Program-made: the position numbers and the translations under genes
Source of the DNA: Methylacidiphilaceae bacterium
GTDB lineage: Bacteria > Verrucomicrobiota > Verrucomicrobiia > Methylacidiphilales > Methylacidiphilaceae
DNA: 17,295 nucleotides
Direction: 5' to 3'
NCBI GenBank assembly: GCA_028687155.1
Contig: JAQUAR010000002.1
Span: 1 to 17,295, forward strand
In this document: one piece after another, positions 1 to 6,889 of the stretch
Layout: each line of letters opens with the position of its first letter
Position numbering within the stretch: position 1 is the first letter of the stretch
The notes under the pieces: generated by a model
Databases searched by the model: none
The model's input: only the letters and a program-made list of their open reading frames with translations
Told to the model about the DNA's origin: nothing

Positions 1-45
1 GACGTTGTCAGGCTCATGATTCTGCTTTTCGCCGCGGTTTGGCAT
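1..45 (-). CDS. nifD: Start of a gene downstream of nifH, expected to be nifD (nitrogenase MoFe protein alpha chain), cut by the window edge
   Basis: Only the first 15 codons are present (MPNRGEKQNHEPDNV), reading off the left edge of the window. The ATG is preceded by a strong purine-rich Shine-Dalgarno stretch (AGGGGAGGAG), although the spacing to the ATG is short. Fifteen residues are too few to identify a protein by homology. The nifD call rests on position: in Mo-nitrogenase operons nifD nearly always follows nifH directly on the same strand, and the 68-bp gap with a stem-loop is typical of that junction. The start and SD are seen; the identity is inferred. Confidence 0.6.
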   Translation of the reverse strand, partial: MPNRGEKQNHEPDNV

Positions 46-66
46 CTCCTCCCCTGGGCGGGGAGT

Positions 67-96
67 GCCGGCTGGGAAATCGCCTACCCAGCCGGC
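67..96 (-). promoter_or_regulatory. Perfect 10-bp stem-loop between nifH and nifD
   Basis: The arms GCCGGCTGGG (67-76) and CCCAGCCGGC (87-96) are exact reverse complements separated by a 10-nt loop. The hairpin begins 17 bp after the nifH stop and ends 21 bp before the next start codon. No T-run follows it in the direction of transcription, so it does not look like a simple intrinsic terminator. In several diazotrophs a stable hairpin in this gap protects the 3' end of a nifH transcript and helps make NifH in excess over NifDK. That role is inferred here. Confidence 0.75.
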
Positions 97-113
97 CAAT
101 CCCTCTTATGACC

Positions 114-1058
<945 letters not shown>

Positions 1059-1086
1059 TCACCCTTCGGCGCTCGATTCCTTTGCG

Positions 1087-1102
1087 AGCAGCTGGCGTGC
1101 CA
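1087..1102 (-). promoter_or_regulatory. Sigma-54 (-24/-12) promoter of nifH
   Basis: On the minus strand the sequence reads TGGCACG-N4-CTGCT. The invariant GG (1101-1100) and GC (1089-1088) are exactly 10 nt apart, and only one position differs from the consensus TGGCACG-N4-TTGCW. Transcription would start near 1076, giving a 5' leader of about 75 nt before the nifH ATG. nifH is the textbook sigma-54/NifA target, so motif and context agree. Confidence 0.8.
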
Positions 1103-1290
1103 ATCTGTTTGCGACCTGTCGATCCTCTCCCGACCGGTCGGCGATGCTCCTCTGGTTTCCCCCTTGCCGTCCTCTGGAAAACGCCGATCTCGAGTGAGGC
1201 GGAGGTCTGCGATCGGGGAAGAGGAGCGGACTCCACCTCGTCTGCCTGACTCCGGACGGAGAGGTGCTAAAGGCAACAAACGGAGAGGAA

Positions 1291-1383
1291 ATGTCGGGAA
1301 ACGAACAGCTCTTCAGCCAATGGCCGTTCCGATGCGCGCGGGTCCGTCCGTGGCATGTTTCCTGCTCGTCACAGGAAAGATGA
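1291..1383 (+). CDS. Possible 30-residue leader ORF overlapping the nifV start
   Basis: An ATG at 1291 directly preceded by the purine-rich CGGAGAGGAA opens a 30-codon frame that ends at TGA 1381-1383. The stop overlaps the proposed nifV start in an ATGA arrangement (1380-1383), a layout typical of translational coupling. The peptide starts [10 protein letters not shown], is rich in Arg, Ser and Trp/Cys, and resembles no family I know. Against it: a NifA-type site (1292-1307) and a -24/-12 element (1351-1366) lie inside the same stretch, so it may be regulatory DNA that is open by chance. A transcript starting from that -24/-12 element would not contain this ORF at all. Confidence 0.25.
   Translation: MSGNEQLFSQWPFRCARVRPWHVSCSSQER
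1292..1307. promoter_or_regulatory. NifA-type upstream activator site TGT-N10-ACA
   Basis: TGT at 1292-1294 and ACA at 1305-1307 are separated by exactly 10 nt, a perfect match to the NifA enhancer consensus. The site is centred about 77 bp upstream of the predicted nifV start point and about 223 bp upstream of that of nifH, so one activator site could serve both divergent sigma-54 promoters. The spacing to nifV is near the short end, and to nifH longer than, the usual 80-150 bp. The motif has only six fixed bases, so a chance match is possible. Confidence 0.5.
1351..1366 (+). promoter_or_regulatory. Sigma-54 (-24/-12) promoter facing nifV
   Basis: The plus strand reads TGGCATG-N4-CTGCT, with GG (1352-1353) and GC (1364-1365) exactly 10 nt apart. 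It uses the same CTGCT -12 half as the nifH promoter. The predicted start point is near 1377, only about 3 nt before the nifV ATG at 1380. That would leave an almost leaderless mRNA, which is why confidence is lower than for the nifH promoter. Confidence 0.6.
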
Positions 1384-2570
1384 CGCATCCCCCAAAAGTG
1401 CGAATAGCTCCGAGGCTGGTCGACACCACCCTCCGGGATGGAGAGCAGGCTCCCGGAGTCGCGTTCTCGCGGGAGGAAAAGCTCCGCCTGGTCCAAGCCC
1501 TCATTGCCGCGGGAGTACCCGAGATCGAAGCGGGCATTCCCGTCATGGGCAAGGAGGAGCGACAGACCCTCCGGGCGATGGCGGCATATGCTAATTCCCG
1601 CTGCCGGCTCATCTCCTGGGGAAGAATGCACCCGGCCGATTTGGCAGCGATCCAGGACCTGCCCATCCGTTTTGCCAACCTTTCGGTCCCGGTCTCCGAT
1701 CTCCAGATCGAGAAAAAGCTGCAAAGATCCCGTAGCTGGGTTCTGGAAACGGTCCGCCGGTTCGTCCGGGAAGCCATTGATCTTGGCCTAGAGGTGGCGG
1801 TCGGGGGAGAAGACTCCTCTCGCGCCGACCTGGACTTCGTCCTCCGGGTCGCGGAGACCGCCCAAGCCGCCGGCGCCTCTCGCTATCGGTTCGCCGACAC
1901 CCTTGGCATCCTCGATCCCTTCTCGACCTTCCGGTCGATCCGCAAGCTTCGTCGCGCGGTGGATATTGAAATCGAGATCCATGCGCATGACGACCTGGGA
2001 ATGGCGACTGCGAACTCCCTGGCGGCCTACCGGGCGGGGGCGACACACATCAGCGTCACCGTAAACGGGCTAGGCGAGCGGGCGGGCAATGCGCCACTCG
2101 AGGAAGTGGTGGCGGCCCTCCGTTACGGTAGCCAAATCGACTGCGGCGTACCGAGTGCTTCCCTTCCCTCCCTTTCCACGCTCGTAGCGCAGATTTCGGG
2201 ACGTCCGATTCCCCAGGCGAAAAGCATCGTCGGCAGCACGGTCTTCACCCACGAATCGGGAATCCACGTGGACGGCCTCCTCAAGGATCCCTGGAATTAC
2301 CAAGCTTTCGATCCCAGGGAGCTGGGCCGCTCCCACGAGCTCGTTTTGGGCAAGCATTCCGGCCCCCGGGCGATCCAGTGGGGCTATCAGCGGCTGGGGA
2401 TCGACCTCTCGCTTTCCGAAGCCGAAGCCCTGCGCCAACCCATTGCCGATTTTGTCACCGAATGGAAGCGTTCCCCCCAGCGCTCGGAACTCCTCCACCT
2501 CCTCTCGGCTGCAACCGCCCGCACCGCCTGCTCCACAAGCGTTGGAGAAAGCTCGCGGGATGCAGCCTAG
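1380..2570 (+). CDS. nifV: Homocitrate synthase NifV
   Basis: NifV condenses acetyl-CoA with 2-oxoglutarate to (R)-homocitrate, the organic ligand of FeMo-cofactor. The 396-aa protein has the DRE-TIM/HMGL-like signature [12 protein letters not shown] at residues 15-26, the metal-binding HAHDD at 201-205 (His201, His203) and [14 protein letters not shown] at 229-242. A C-terminal domain contains the HESGIHVDG and LGKHSG motifs usual in homocitrate/isopropylmalate synthases. I took ATG 1380 because [10 protein letters not shown] is normally close to the N-terminus; AGGA lies only about 3 nt upstream of it. GTG 1398 is an alternative. The open frame extends far upstream (to 846), but that part is antisense to nifH and not family-like. 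Divergence from nifH and a nif-type promoter favour NifV over a lysine- or leucine-pathway paralogue. Confidence 0.93.
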   Translation: MTHPPKVRIAPRLVDTTLRDGEQAPGVAFSREEKLRLVQALIAAGVPEIEAGIPVMGKEERQTLRAMAAYANSRCRLISWGRMHPADLAAIQDLPIRFANLSVPVSDLQIEKKLQRSRSWVLETVRRFVREAIDLGLEVAVGGEDSSRADLDFVLRVAETAQAAGASRYRFADTLGILDPFSTFRSIRKLRRAVDIEIEIHAHDDLGMATANSLAAYRAGATHISVTVNGLGERAGNAPLEEVVAALRYGSQIDCGVPSASLPSLSTLVAQISGRPIPQAKSIVGSTVFTHESGIHVDGLLKDPWNYQAFDPRELGRSHELVLGKHSGPRAIQWGYQRLGIDLSLSEAEALRQPIADFVTEWKRSPQRSELLHLLSAATARTACSTSVGESSRDAA

Positions 2571-3667
2571 GAGGCCATCCGGCCCACGTCTAGCTTCATG
2601 TCCAGCTTCAGCTGGGCTAACGCAAGCTGGAGCTCCTGCCGGATCATCCGCAACGCCTCTTGCGAGAGACGCTTTTTCTCATCGATCGCCGAACTGAGCT
2701 CTTCCCGGTAGGCGGAGAGGGATGCGGCTACCTGACGCAAACACTCATGCCAAGCGGCCGCGATGCGGCACATGGATTCCTGAGCCGAGATCCGGGAAAG
2801 ATGGGAATCGATTTTGCTCTGGGCCGCCACCAGTTCCGCTAAGAGAATCCGCTCCGCGGGAACCCGCCGCAGGTTGCTGACGAGCCCGATCCGATGCAGA
2901 AGCCAGATCGTCCATTTCGTCGGATCCCACTGCCACGGTTTTACCCCGTTGCGATAATCGTGCTGAAACTCATGATGAAAGTTATGGTAACCCTCTCCGA
3001 AGGTAAACAGCGCCATGATCCAACTGTCCCGAGCAGTGCATCGAAACGAATAGGGCTGATCACCCACCATGTGGCAGAACGAATTGATGAAAAAAGTCAT
3101 CTGCTGCACGGCCACCACTCGGGTGACGCCCCCGACCAGGAATCCGCCCAAGGCCCCAATCCAACCTCCATGAAGAGCTCCCAAGGCCGTCGGCAGGCCG
3201 AAGCCCACCAGAAATGCCAGGGGGACCATATATTTGTTCTGCCATCGACAGAGAGGATCGGATAGCAGATCCTTTACATTGTCCAGGGAGCGGACGGGTT
3301 GGAGCTTCACGAGGAGCCATCCGATATGCGCGTGGAAAAACCCCTTGCGAATATCATAGGGATCCTCGTCGTGATCGACATGCTTGTGGTGATACCGATG
3401 ATCAGACACCCAGCTGATCGCCGATCCCTCAAAGGAGGCGGCCCCAAAGAGCAGCACGAAGAGGCGCACCGGCCATTTTGCTTGAAAGGCTCGATGGGAA
3501 TAGAGGCGATGATAGCCAAGGGTGACGCTCAATCCGGTCGCCAGGAATAAGCCGAAAAAAACCGTCCACTGGTACCAGTCGATGCCGTAGAAAAAGGCGT
3601 AAGCCGGCATCGCGGTTAACGCGAGAATAAGGGTGGAAATCAAAAAAATGCTCGTCGGCCAATTCAT
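2567..3667 (-). CDS. Membrane fatty-acyl (delta-9 type) desaturase with an extra C-terminal helical region
   Basis: The enzyme inserts a cis double bond into saturated acyl chains (acyl-CoA or lipid-linked), using O2 and a di-iron centre in the membrane. The three histidine boxes are all present: HRLYSH at 53-58, HRYHH at 90-94 and HNFHH at 228-232. [12 protein letters not shown] at 195-206 is also typical of the stearoyl-CoA desaturase family. Hydrophobic segments lie near 6-24, 33-50, 67-85, 145-165 and 168-190. The catalytic part ends near residue 270. The last ~95 residues are charged, leucine/alanine-rich and probably coiled coil, beyond what most bacterial desaturases carry. The stop codon overlaps the nifV stop (shared CTAG, 2567-2570). 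I see no convincing SD before ATG 3667. Confidence 0.93.
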   Translation of the reverse strand: MNWPTSIFLISTLILALTAMPAYAFFYGIDWYQWTVFFGLFLATGLSVTLGYHRLYSHRAFQAKWPVRLFVLLFGAASFEGSAISWVSDHRYHHKHVDHDEDPYDIRKGFFHAHIGWLLVKLQPVRSLDNVKDLLSDPLCRWQNKYMVPLAFLVGFGLPTALGALHGGWIGALGGFLVGGVTRVVAVQQMTFFINSFCHMVGDQPYSFRCTARDSWIMALFTFGEGYHNFHHEFQHDYRNGVKPWQWDPTKWTIWLLHRIGLVSNLRRVPAERILLAELVAAQSKIDSHLSRISAQESMCRIAAAWHECLRQVAASLSAYREELSSAIDEKKRLSQEALRMIRQELQLALAQLKLDMKLDVGRMAS

Positions 3668-3981
3668 ACGTTTAATCCGCAGTTATCATGACGGCGCACC
3701 CAGGCAAGGAGACGGAATCCGGTAAAAGGAGTGAAAGAACCTCCTGCCGTTGCCATAAGTGCGTTAACCAAGTTGTAGTTCCGCTTCGAAGAAAAACAGC
3801 TTTTCTTAAAAAAAGGATAGCCCAGAAGCTTTCGGGTTTACAGCCCTTTTTTCCGGTCAAAGCCGATTGGTTTTCCTTTCGTCTTGCGCCGGCTGCTGGT
3901 TCTCCCTTTCCCTCCTCCACCCGAGCCGTGCACTCCGCTACGTTTTTGGAGAACATCCGAATTGAACCCGACCGCTTTCGA
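3668..3981. other. Non-coding interval between desaturase and glyS remnant
   Basis: I see no convincing gene in these ~310 bp. The open frames crossing it lack an RBS and any recognisable protein pattern. It is visibly richer in A/T runs than its surroundings, especially around 3790-3860, and it holds the possible minus-strand terminator at 3808-3836. The desaturase promoter should lie here, but no clear -35/-10 pair stands out. Confidence 0.6.
3808..3836 (-). terminator. Weak candidate intrinsic terminator, minus strand
   Basis: On the minus strand an imperfect hairpin (CCCGAAAG / CTTCTGGG, from 3836-3821) is followed by six bases and a run of seven T (3814-3808). It would end transcripts coming from glyS and the HEPN cassette before the desaturase gene. 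The stem has a wobble and a mismatch, so the call is tentative. Confidence 0.3.
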
Positions 3982-4127
3982 TCAAGAGACGCGCAACCGC
4001 AAATAGTCGAGAAGCTCCGCGATCCGGACGCGCTCCTGGCGCATGCTGTCGCGCTCGCGGATGGTCCCCGTCTCCTTTTCCCCGGAGAGCGCCCCGCTCC
4101 TCACCCCTTCCAGGGTTTCGAAGTCGA
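3982..4127 (-). pseudogene. Detached 3' end of a glycyl-tRNA synthetase gene
   Basis: Read on the minus strand this stretch encodes the last 47 residues of a GlyRS anticodon-binding domain, starting DFETLEGVRS and ending in LLDYLRLRVS and a TGA stop. It corresponds to residues 411-457 of the intact glyS at 5441-6814. The first 118 bp are 116/118 identical to that gene. The last ten codons and stop keep the frame and protein similarity (LLDYLRLRVS against LLEFLRPRVS) but differ at many bases, as between related species. It has no start codon or upstream GlyRS sequence, so it is not a functional gene. It is most simply the original glyS tail displaced by the insertion of the neighbouring cassette. 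Confidence 0.85.
4010..4127 (+). repeat. 118-bp direct repeat, copy A (glyS 3' end)
   Basis: It is identical to 5469-5586 at 116 of 118 positions, in the same orientation; the mismatches are at 4024 and 4067. It bounds the lower-GC cassette on its left side. At 4128 the similarity stops abruptly; below 4010 it decays to protein-level similarity only. Confidence 0.95.
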
Positions 4128-4148
4128 GCCTCTTCCCGCCTCTAAGCG

Positions 4149-4541
4149 TCAAACACCGGATAGCTCTCCCAGAAGTTCGACGATCCGCTGAGCTTTTGCC
4201 AAGTTTTGCGGAACTTTACTTTCCCAGTCTGGGATGTCCCCCTTGTAATCCGCATGGCAACGGTCGGCATGGAGTTGCGTCAAAAGTTGTCCAATCGATT
4301 GTTCGACTGGATTGGATGATTGTTTGAAGAGATTGCGCACCCGCTTATGCCCTGCGTTCTCTCCTCGGGCACGGGATCCCAAATGGGTTCTGGCGGGACA
4401 GAAGACCGCGAAGTACGCCCGGTTCATTGCGGTGCGTAGGCATGCTTCACGGGGAACGGAGGGAAAGGAACCCTCTTGGAGGTTCCTGGCCAGCGACAAA
4501 AAGCTGGTCCAGTCAAACTTCGGAGAACCCGACATGAACAT
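4149..4541 (-). CDS. HEPN/UPF0332-like domain protein (third gene of cassette)
   Basis: This 130-aa all-helical protein fits the HEPN superfamily pattern of the UPF0332 type. A helix carries LRTAMNRAYFAVF (residues 35-47), a conserved-type His is at 65 (GHKRV), and the final helices hold RCHADY (94-99) and a Leu/Ala-rich tail. HEPN proteins include RNase toxins, often paired with nucleotidyltransferases, and components of defence systems. The strict R-x4-6-H catalytic motif is not obvious here, so RNase activity is uncertain. ATG 4541 has AAGG about 9 nt upstream and overlaps the end of the preceding gene by 29 bp; ATG 4535 is the alternative start. Pfam PF05168 membership is my pattern judgement, not a search result. 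Confidence 0.65.
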   Translation of the reverse strand: MFMSGSPKFDWTSFLSLARNLQEGSFPSVPREACLRTAMNRAYFAVFCPARTHLGSRARGENAGHKRVRNLFKQSSNPVEQSIGQLLTQLHADRCHADYKGDIPDWESKVPQNLAKAQRIVELLGELSGV

Positions 4542-5118
4542 CCAGCTTGCCTTCGCGAAAGGCCTGCTGTCGAAACCACCACTCCCGACAGAACGTTTCG
4601 AACTTCCGCAGGCCTTCTGAGATCGGGAGCTGCACCGTCGCGAAAAGCACAAGCATTCGGTCGTCTGGCTCCTCCGGATTTTCCACGACTTCTAATACGG
4701 GAGACGCGATCAACCGGTTCTTAAAATGGGCATCAAGCTTCTCTCTCATGCTGACGATCACTGACTGCAAATCCGGATTTTGCCGCAGGAAGAGCAGGAC
4801 CACTTCTCTTGCCTCCGCGTCGGAAGGAAGGAAAGGCACAGCTACGCCGGGAGAAAGCTGAACCGCATCCAATGAGGGAACGGAAAGAAGCCATTCGCCA
4901 GCAATAGGCGCTCGTATGACAAATTCTGACCACCATCCGACCTGTGCAGAAGGAGACGAAGTTACCAGTGGCCCGCCCTGTGGTTGGCCAGCACTGATCC
5001 ATGCGGTTGTTGCCCCAAAATATGCCCGCTCTTCGACTTTTCCCTCTGTAGGCCGACAAAGTCCCCAGGCTTCCGCCTCAAAAGAGACGCTTCGGACGGG
5101 CATTTCCGCAGCAATCAT
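4513..5118 (-). CDS. Unknown protein, second gene of the HEPN cassette
   Basis: This 201-aa soluble protein belongs to no family I can name. The N-terminal half (residues about 1-110) looks beta-rich, with many Gly, Ser, Pro and Trp. The C-terminal half is alpha/beta and ends in a segment with LVLFATVQLPISEG, LRKFETFCREWW and GKLDVHVGF. I have the impression of seeing similar endings in proteins encoded beside HEPN genes, but cannot confirm it. ATG 5118 has AAGGA about 7 nt upstream and overlaps the stop of the preceding gene as ATGA (5115-5118), indicating translational coupling. It overlaps the HEPN-like gene by 29 bp. It lacks the GSxxxxD...D motif of minimal nucleotidyltransferases, so this is not the classic MNT-HEPN pair. 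A role as partner or antidote of the HEPN protein is inferred from context only. Confidence 0.75.
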   Translation of the reverse strand: MIAAEMPVRSVSFEAEAWGLCRPTEGKVEERAYFGATTAWISAGQPQGGPLVTSSPSAQVGWWSEFVIRAPIAGEWLLSVPSLDAVQLSPGVAVPFLPSDAEAREVVLLFLRQNPDLQSVIVSMREKLDAHFKNRLIASPVLEVVENPEEPDDRMLVLFATVQLPISEGLRKFETFCREWWFRQQAFREGKLDVHVGFSEV

Positions 5119-5396
5119 GGTTGATCCTTCCGCTCGGTGCTGGACGCGTGTTCCATGAACACAAACGGAGCAGATTGAACGCCATAGAGAGGCTTGCCCG
5201 CAGGATCCTTCTTTTCTCGCGAACGGAGGATTCGGATGATCTCCGCCTTGACCCGAATGACCGTTCCGTCCTCGAGTTCCGCTACCGTCCATCCCTCGCT
5301 GCGCATTTTGAAGGGAACTTCCTCGGCGTCCTTCAAGAGTCCATTGGGTGGAAAAGGCGTCGCCACGATCTCTCTATCCCTCTGTTTTGAGCGCAA
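5115..5396 (-). CDS. Small beta-rich unknown protein, first gene of the HEPN cassette
   Basis: This is a protein of up to 93 aa with a central segment WTVAELEDGTVIRVKAEI followed by PAGKPLYGVQS. The alternating hydrophobic pattern suggests a small beta-barrel. The longest frame begins with TTG at 5396, which has no clear SD. GTG at 5366, preceded by AGAGGG, would give 83 aa and may be the real start. The gene begins 44 bp or more downstream of the glyS stop, with no strong terminator between, so the cassette may be transcribed by read-through from glyS. Its stop overlaps the next start (ATGA). I do not recognise a function; the tight coupling indicates that the three products work together. 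Confidence 0.7.
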   Translation of the reverse strand: MRSKQRDREIVATPFPPNGLLKDAEEVPFKMRSEGWTVAELEDGTVIRVKAEIIRILRSREKKDPAGKPLYGVQSAPFVFMEHASSTERKDQP

Positions 5397-5440
5397 GCCA
5401 AATTCTTTTTACAGGCAGGCTGGTTCCCCGAGCGCCGGGT

Positions 5441-6814
5441 TCAAGAAACTCGTGGCCTCAGGAACTCAAGAAGCTCCGCGATGCGGACGCGCTCCTGGCG
5501 CATGCTGTCGCGCTCGCGGATGGTCACCGTCTCCTTTTCCCCGGAGAGCGCCCCGCTCCTCACCCCTTCCAGGGTTTCGAAGTCGATCGTCACGCCAAAC
5601 GGTGTGCCCGCCTCGTCCATACGGCGATAGCGGCGGCCGATGGCACCGCTCTCATCGTAGAAAATCCGCAACTGCATCCGCAAGAGGTCCGCGACCTCCC
5701 GGGCCTTTCGGACGAGCTCCTCGTTGTTCTTGAGGAGCGGGAAGACGCCGGCTTTGATCGGCGCCACGCGAGGAGAAAAATGGAGGACGACCCGTTTTTC
5801 CACCTTCCCTCCTTCGGCAACCACATCCTCCTCGTCATAAGCCTCACAGAGGATCGCCAGGAACGTTCGATCGACCCCTCCGCTCGGCTCGATCACATGC
5901 GGGACGAATTTCTGTCCGGTCTCCTCGTCGAAATATTCGAGAGGCTTGCCGCTGGCGACTCCATGTTGTCGCAAGTCGAAATCGGTCCGGTACGCGACCC
6001 CCTCGAGCTCCTGGCGCCCAAAGGGAAACGTGTACTCCAGATCATAGGTCTTTTCCGAGTAGAAGGCTCTCTCGCCCTCAGGCACGTCCCGCACATGAAT
6101 ATGCTGCCGCGGGAGCCCGATCGACTCGTACCAGGCGAGTCGGGCTTCCTTCCACTTCTCCAGCTCTTCGAGCCCGGTTCCGGGACGAACGAAATACTCC
6201 ACCTCCATCTGCTCAAACTCCCGCGAGCGGAAGAGAAAATTTCGCGGATTCACCTCATTGCGAAACGATTTTCCAATCTGAGCGATGCCAAACGGGATCT
6301 TCTTGCGCGACGTCTCGAGGACGTTACGGAACTGAACGAACATCGCTTGTGCCGTTTCCGGACGGAGGTAGGTCAGCGCACTCTCCTCTTCCAAGGGACC
6401 GACGTAGGTCCGGAAAAGGAGGTTGAATCTCCTCGGCTCCGTCATCTCCCCGCCGCATTCTCCTGGATGCTTGGACGGTTTTTGGGGACAGCGGGCATCG
6501 GCCATCTGATCGACACGAAAGCGCGCCTTGCACCTCTTGCAGTCGACCAGCCAATCGACGAACTGCTCCTCATGCGTGCTCGCTTTCCAGACTGCCCGGT
6601 TCATGAGAATCGAACCATCGAGACCCACGATATCGTCGCGCAGCTGGGTCATCGAACGCCACCAGAGCTCCTTGATATTCCTCTTGAGTTCCACCCCCAG
6701 AGGTCCGAAGTCCCAGAGGCCGTTCAGCCCTCCGTAAATTTCGGAGGAGGGATAGACGAAACCGCGACGCTTACACAGAGCAACAAGCTTTTCCATTAAG
6801 GGTTCTTCTGTCAT
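5441..6814 (-). CDS. glyS: Glycyl-tRNA synthetase, single-chain alpha2 type
   Basis: This class II enzyme charges tRNA-Gly as a homodimer. The 457-aa length matches bacterial alpha2 GlyRS. FVYPSSEIYGGLNGLWDFGP is at 19-38. A Cys cluster (CKRC 92-95, Cys109, Cys120) could bind zinc. RPETAQ is at 151-156, motif 2 FRNEVNPRNFLFRSREF at 184-200, and motif 3 EPSGGVDRTF at 309-318. An anticodon-binding domain occupies about 340-457. I chose ATG 6814, although no clear SD is visible; the frame also opens from TTG 6853, and ATG 6796 is possible. The codons for residues 411-450 belong to the duplicated 118-bp segment. The last residues probably come from the inserted cassette, yet the domain is intact. 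The gene is divergent from the AsmA-like gene. Confidence 0.96.
   Translation of the reverse strand: MTEEPLMEKLVALCKRRGFVYPSSEIYGGLNGLWDFGPLGVELKRNIKELWWRSMTQLRDDIVGLDGSILMNRAVWKASTHEEQFVDWLVDCKRCKARFRVDQMADARCPQKPSKHPGECGGEMTEPRRFNLLFRTYVGPLEEESALTYLRPETAQAMFVQFRNVLETSRKKIPFGIAQIGKSFRNEVNPRNFLFRSREFEQMEVEYFVRPGTGLEELEKWKEARLAWYESIGLPRQHIHVRDVPEGERAFYSEKTYDLEYTFPFGRQELEGVAYRTDFDLRQHGVASGKPLEYFDEETGQKFVPHVIEPSGGVDRTFLAILCEAYDEEDVVAEGGKVEKRVVLHFSPRVAPIKAGVFPLLKNNEELVRKAREVADLLRMQLRIFYDESGAIGRRYRRMDEAGTPFGVTIDFETLEGVRSGALSGEKETVTIRERDSMRQERVRIAELLEFLRPRVS
5469..5586 (+). repeat. 118-bp direct repeat, copy B (inside intact glyS)
   Basis: This is the partner of 4010-4127 (116/118 identical, same orientation; mismatches at 5483 and 5526). 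It lies wholly inside glyS, covering codons for the end of the anticodon-binding domain. Together the two copies frame the accessory cassette like attL/attR-type boundaries. Confidence 0.95.
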
Positions 6815-6856
6815 AAGAAAAAAGGACCGCCGCGCGAGCCGCCCGTCGCGCAAACG

Positions 6857-6884
6857 CGAGAGCAGTTACACGAGAGCAGTTACC
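6857..6884 (+). repeat. Tandem 14-bp direct repeat between glyS and the AsmA-like gene
   Basis: CGAGAGCAGTTACA (6857-6870) is followed at once by CGAGAGCAGTTACC (6871-6884), 13/14 identical. The pair sits in the short gap between two divergent genes, 6 bp before the AsmA-like ATG. It could be a regulator site or a slippage duplication. Confidence 0.85.
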
Positions 6885-6889
6885 AGTCC

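Larger units (their letters stand above)
4128..5468. mobile_element. Putative integrated accessory cassette in the 3' end of glyS (three genes, no integrase)
   Basis: This segment of about 1.34 kb lies between the two direct copies of the glyS 3' end. It holds three tightly overlapping minus-strand genes, plus the last codons that now complete the intact glyS. Hand counts over 4201-4560 give about 54% GC (two lines near 48%), against 65% for 5521-5580 in glyS. Gene-end duplication with restored reading frame is how site-specific elements enter 3' ends of tRNA and some protein genes. No recombinase is encoded here, so it may be non-autonomous, a remnant, or the product of homologous recombination with foreign DNA. 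The repeats and gene content are seen; the mechanism is inferred. Confidence 0.55.

Noticed and set aside
1263..1278. GGT-N10-ACA, a near match to the NifA site
   Set aside because: One fixed base is wrong, and a perfect site lies at 1292-1307.
3672..3956. 94-codon minus-strand frame between the glyS remnant and the desaturase
   Set aside because: No SD, no family resemblance, and it runs through the candidate terminator and A/T runs.
4513..5292. Longer version of the 201-aa cassette protein starting near 5292
   Set aside because: The extra N-terminus lies inside the preceding gene in another frame; ATG 5118 has a good SD and an ATGA overlap.
5427..5439. Terminator after glyS
   Set aside because: A 4-bp CCCG/CGGG stem with no T-run; too weak to separate glyS from the cassette genes.
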